Origin: Paraprevotella sp.
Lineage (GTDB): Bacteria > Bacteroidota > Bacteroidia > Bacteroidales > Bacteroidaceae
DNA length: 8,280 nt
Direction: 5' to 3'
NCBI GenBank assembly: GCA_017630975.1
Contig: JAGBUF010000110.1
Location: 1 to 8,280, forward strand
The position numbers and the translations under genes are program-made. Shown piece after piece: positions 5,131 through 8,280 of this stretch; the first letter of the stretch is position 1, and every line of letters starts with the position of its first letter. The notes beneath the pieces were generated by a model. It had not been told where the DNA came from. It was given only the letters and a program-made list of their open reading frames with translations, and ran no database searches.

Positions 5131-6993
5131 ATGTTAGTGACCCTCTGCATACTTACGCTTTCCGCTATATTCTTTATCAACGGCAAATTACGTTCCGACA
5201 TCGTGGCACTATGCGCCCTTGTCGGATTGTTGATTTTTAACATCCTCACTCCGGAAGAAGCCTTATCGGGCTTTTCCAATTCCATTGTAATCATGATGAT
5301 AGGCCTTTTCGTTGTAGGAGGCGCTATTTTTCAAACCGGACTGGCAAAAGTCATCAGTTCGCGCATTTTAAAATTGGCAGGAAAAAGCGAATTACGCCTT
5401 TTCCTACTTGTCATGATTGTGACCTCCGCCATCGGGGCTTTCGTCAGCAACACCGGGACTGTCGCCCTGATGCTCCCCATCGTAGTGAGTCTTGCCGCAA
5501 GCGCCGGCATCAACGCAAGCCGTCTGCTCATGCCATTAGCCTTTGCCAGTAGTATGGGCGGTATGATGACGCTGATTGGTACACCTCCCAACCTCGTCAT
5601 ACAAGACACTTTGATTCAAGCAAAATATCCAGCCCTGTCATTTTTCTCCTTTTTGCCTGTCGGATTGATTTGCGTCACAGTAGGCACTCTGGTTTTACTC
5701 CCTCTCAGCAAATGGGTGTTGTCAAAAAAGAAGGACAAGAGCGATGGTGAGAAGCAAACCAATAAAAGCTTAAAGCAATTGGTCAAGGAATACAGTTTGG
5801 CAGATAACATTTTCAGACTGAAAGTCCATGCATCCTCTACCGCGAAGGGCAAAACCATTATGGAGTTGGACGTACGACGCAAATTCGGATTGAACATCCT
5901 TGAGGTGAGACGTGGTATGAACGCTCAAAGTCGATTCTTAAAAACCATCACACAAAGTGTGGCACATCCAACCACCATGCTTTCCGAAGGCGATATCCTT
6001 TATGTCAAAGGCTGTTTTGAACAAGTCAGCACCTTGGCCATCAAGCATCATCTGGAAATTCTACACAGCAGGACCACCGAGGACGAAACGCATCTTGACC
6101 ACTCTCTTGATTTCTATGACATCGGTATCGCCGAAATCGTGCTGATGCCCTCTTCGCACATCATCAACCGCACCATCAAGGAAACTGAGTTCAGAGAAAA
6201 GTTCAACGTAAATGTTTTAGGTATCCGGAGAAAGACGGAATACCTATTACAGAATTTGGCGGACATACGTATTCTTTCAGGCGATGTACTTCTGATTCAG
6301 GGAGCATGGAGCGACATCTCACGTTTGGGGAACGAAGTGAACGACTGGGTGGTTTTGGGACAACCGCTGGATGAGGCAGCAAAAGTGACATTGGACTATA
6401 AAGCTCCTATTGCCGGTTTCATCATGCTATTGATGATTGCCATGATGATGTTTGATTTTATCCCTGTAGAGCCTGTCACTGCCGTAATGATTGCAGCCAT
6501 TCTGATGGTGCTGACAGGATGCTTTCGTAATGTAGAGACTGCCTATAAAACCATCAATTGGGAAAGCGTCGTACTGATTGGAGCCATGTTGCCGATGTCG
6601 TTGGCATTGGAGAAAACAGGAACATCTGCTTACATCTCCAATAGTCTGGTCAGCGGATTAGGTGTATACGGGCCATTAGTACTGATGGCCGGGATTTATT
6701 TCACCACCTCACTGATGACAATGTTCATCAGCAATACGGCGACTGCCGTACTATTAGCCCCCATCGCACTACAAAGTGCACAACAAATAGGTGTCAGTCC
6801 TGTTCCATTCCTGTTTGCGGTGACTGTGGCAGCCAGCATGTGTTTTGCTTCGCCTTTCTCCACTCCTCCCAATGCTTTGGTCATGCCGGCAGGACAATAC
6901 ACATTCATGGATTACGTCAAAGTGGGATTACCACTGCAAATTATCATGGGTATCGTCATGATTTTCACGTTGCCATTACTCTTCCCTTTTTAA
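5131..6993 (+). CDS. SLC13-family anion permease with two RCK_C domains
   Basis: This 620-residue inner-membrane transporter belongs to the divalent anion:sodium symporter (DASS) group and resembles E. coli YfbS-type proteins in size and layout. The N-terminal membrane half (about 1-195) carries the first substrate/sodium motif SNT at 106-108 (SNTGTVALMLP) and the hairpin GTPPN at 150-154. A cytoplasmic insert of about 220 residues follows, with two RCK_C (TrkA-C) domains at about 219-307 and 325-405, each ending in a GDxLxxxG-type strand (SEGDILYVKG and SGDVLLIQG). The C-terminal membrane half (about 422-620) mirrors the first, with SNT at 534-536 and STPPN at 577-581. Both motif pairs are intact, so it should be functional. 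The substrate may be sulfate, phosphate, di- or tricarboxylate or another anion, and cannot be read from the sequence. It is likely transcribed alone from the -7 box at 5100, as it lies 84 bases after the Spy-like gene. Confidence 0.92.
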   Translation: MLVTLCILTLSAIFFINGKLRSDIVALCALVGLLIFNILTPEEALSGFSNSIVIMMIGLFVVGGAIFQTGLAKVISSRILKLAGKSELRLFLLVMIVTSAIGAFVSNTGTVALMLPIVVSLAASAGINASRLLMPLAFASSMGGMMTLIGTPPNLVIQDTLIQAKYPALSFFSFLPVGLICVTVGTLVLLPLSKWVLSKKKDKSDGEKQTNKSLKQLVKEYSLADNIFRLKVHASSTAKGKTIMELDVRRKFGLNILEVRRGMNAQSRFLKTITQSVAHPTTMLSEGDILYVKGCFEQVSTLAIKHHLEILHSRTTEDETHLDHSLDFYDIGIAEIVLMPSSHIINRTIKETEFREKFNVNVLGIRRKTEYLLQNLADIRILSGDVLLIQGAWSDISRLGNEVNDWVVLGQPLDEAAKVTLDYKAPIAGFIMLLMIAMMMFDFIPVEPVTAVMIAAILMVLTGCFRNVETAYKTINWESVVLIGAMLPMSLALEKTGTSAYISNSLVSGLGVYGPLVLMAGIYFTTSLMTMFISNTATAVLLAPIALQSAQQIGVSPVPFLFAVTVAASMCFASPFSTPPNALVMPAGQYTFMDYVKVGLPLQIIMGIVMIFTLPLLFPF

Positions 6994-7045
6994 AGGGAAT
7001 CTTGTCAATCAAGTTCAGCCCTCTTAAATCATAAGAACCTACCTA

Positions 7046-7053
7046 TATATTTG
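7046..7053 (+). promoter_or_regulatory. Probable -7 box before the GH51-like gene
   Basis: TATATTTG matches TAnnTTTG and sits 59 bases before the ATG at 7113, giving an AT-rich leader of about 50 bases ending in the A/C-rich stretch common before Bacteroidota start codons. The expected -33 region near 7022-7026 has no clear TTTG. The rest of the gap 6994-7112 shows no other gene. Confidence 0.45.
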
Positions 7054-7112
7054 CATTTAAAATCATAATTCGATAATATTGCAATCTATTTCAATCACTT
7101 AAACCAAAACAC

Positions 7113-8280
7113 ATGAAAAACAAACTTCTTACATTCTTGTCGGCAACAGCCATGCTGGTTCCGATGCAGGCACAAGAAAATTCGCCCATCCAATTGTATG
7201 TTGACGCCACTCAACAGATTGGCACTGCAAAAACCACTTTTAACGGAACAAACATAGAGGACCTCAACAATCAAACAAACGGAGGTGTTTTCAGTCAATT
7301 GATTCATGGAGAGGCTTTCGAAGAAAATGTGGATGTGGATTTTCTCCACCTACCCTCTCATCAATATGTCCAGGTATATGTCGTATTGGACGAGAACCGT
7401 ACACCGCATTTTTTATCTACAGCCAACGCTTACACACGTACAACATGGAACAACCTCAATGATAAATACGATTTTAATTCAAGAGACCTCATTGATAGTT
7501 ATTACAGAGCTGCACAACCCGTACGACGCCCTGCAAGAGACGGAAGACCGGAAGAAGTACGTCCTGCACGTCCTATGAAAATTGGCGACCTTAATTTTTA
7601 TGGACGCTTCGTTATCTTTGACAGTATCCCATCTACTTACCAAAAGATATTGCTTGAACGCATAAACGGTAACGAACAAATCAGTCGTTATTGGAACAAA
7701 ATCAATAGCGGAGACGCAAGGGGTAAATATACATTAAAAAGAGGCGATGCCTATATGGGACGCCAAAATCAAGTCATTAGTTATATTGGAGGTCATGGCG
7801 AAGTTGGTATTTCAAACGCCGGACTCAACAAACAAGGTATACACCTTGTAGCGAACAAACCTTACGATGGTATACTACGTATCAAGTCTAATAGTGGCAC
7901 AAAAACCGTATTCCTCTCCTTGCGCGATAGCAATGGAAAAACGATTGCGGAAAAGCCATACAAGTTGGAAGGAAATGGAACTTTTGAAAAGATTACATTT
8001 GAACTAACACCGACAGCAACCGACCCCAAGGGAAGCATCGGCATCTCATTGAAAGAACCCGGCGAAATAGAATTGGGATTCGCATTCATGCAACCGGGAG
8101 AATGGGGACGTGTCAACGGTCTGCCGGTTCGAAAGATGATGATAGATGCATTAAAAAAACAAGGTATTTGCGTCATCCGCTACAATGGTTCTATGGTCGA
8201 TGTTGGGGTGGATACATACCTCTACCGTTGGAAAAAGATGATTGGACCGATAGACGAGCGCCGCATTTGTTTCCGTAACG
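7113..8280 (+). CDS. Secreted GH51-like alpha-L-arabinofuranosidase, N-terminal part (3' end outside window)
   Basis: The first 389 residues of a longer protein are present. Residues 1-20 are a signal peptide (Lys2, Lys4, hydrophobic core, likely cut after PMQA). A GGVFSQLIHGEAFEE segment at 57-71 corresponds to the start of the GH51 fold. Residues of about 75-220 are an unrecognised insertion, including an Arg/Pro-rich stretch at 138-153. The GH51 pattern resumes at about 224 with SYIGGHGEVGISNAGLNKQGI, then KPYDGILRIKS at 249-259 and a beta region to about 328. The barrel begins with GLPVRKMMIDALKKQGICVIRYNGS (336-360) and YRWKKMIGP (371-379), the counterpart of the usual R-W/F-P-G-G and W-x-x-x-I-G-P motifs. 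Catalytic glutamates would lie beyond the edge. Such enzymes remove terminal arabinofuranose from plant arabinans and arabinoxylans. Only about the first half of a usual-length protein is visible, so activity cannot be judged. No SusC/D genes or other glycan-degrading genes are in view. Confidence 0.82.
   Translation, partial: MKNKLLTFLSATAMLVPMQAQENSPIQLYVDATQQIGTAKTTFNGTNIEDLNNQTNGGVFSQLIHGEAFEENVDVDFLHLPSHQYVQVYVVLDENRTPHFLSTANAYTRTTWNNLNDKYDFNSRDLIDSYYRAAQPVRRPARDGRPEEVRPARPMKIGDLNFYGRFVIFDSIPSTYQKILLERINGNEQISRYWNKINSGDARGKYTLKRGDAYMGRQNQVISYIGGHGEVGISNAGLNKQGIHLVANKPYDGILRIKSNSGTKTVFLSLRDSNGKTIAEKPYKLEGNGTFEKITFELTPTATDPKGSIGISLKEPGEIELGFAFMQPGEWGRVNGLPVRKMMIDALKKQGICVIRYNGSMVDVGVDTYLYRWKKMIGPIDERRICFRN

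Noticed and set aside
6982..6999. Inverted repeat TTCCCTTT/AAAGGGAA over the stop codon of the permease gene
   Set aside because: The loop is only two bases and no T run follows, so it is not a convincing terminator; it may be chance.
7306..7578. Separate small gene of 90 codons on the + strand
   Set aside because: It overlaps the GH51-like gene in another frame; the GH51 frame has the signal peptide and family motifs.
7862..8176. Minus-strand open frame of 104 codons
   Set aside because: It is the shadow of the GH51-like coding region, with Pro/Ser-rich low-information sequence.

Overview
The window looks like chromosomal DNA of a Bacteroidales bacterium, in the Bacteroides/Phocaeicola/Parabacteroides range; genus and species cannot be fixed by eye. 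The evidence is the S1 protein with its Lys/Ala-rich tail, several promoter-like boxes of the Bacteroides type (TAnnTTTG), A-rich leaders instead of clear Shine-Dalgarno sites, an SLC13/RCK permease and a secreted GH51-like arabinofuranosidase. All eight genes I accept are on the + strand, and no gap between genes exceeds about 120 bases.

Layout: 1-644 is the 3' end of rpsA (ribosomal protein S1), closed by a strong intrinsic terminator at 666-701. At 732-1646 is rnz (ribonuclease Z, tRNA 3'-end maturation). A well-formed Bacteroides-type promoter at 1679-1710 then starts a probable transcription unit: a 101-residue secreted protein that is little more than a sorting-domain-like beta module (1739-2044), followed after 10 bases by a lipoprotein L,D-transpeptidase of the YcbB/YkuD type (2055-3575).

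At 3607-5046 is a compact three-gene set: an ECF sigma factor, a small single-pass membrane protein in the place of an anti-sigma factor, and a secreted Spy/CpxP-like helical protein. By layout this resembles the CnrH-CnrY-CnrX type of envelope-sensing module, with sigma factor, membrane tether and periplasmic sensor. It may be read through from the transpeptidase gene. A single gene follows at 5131-6993 for an SLC13-family anion permease with two cytoplasmic RCK_C domains. The window ends inside a secreted GH51-like alpha-L-arabinofuranosidase (7113 to beyond 8280), cut before its catalytic acids.

The ends of the window are housekeeping (translation, tRNA processing) and nutrient acquisition. 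The centre, 1739-5046, is envelope-directed: a secreted beta module, a peptidoglycan cross-linking enzyme and a signalling module. No mobile elements, tRNAs, rRNAs, CRISPR arrays or long repeats were seen. The most interesting region is the sigma/membrane/Spy-like trio together with the transpeptidase and mini-protein upstream of it.
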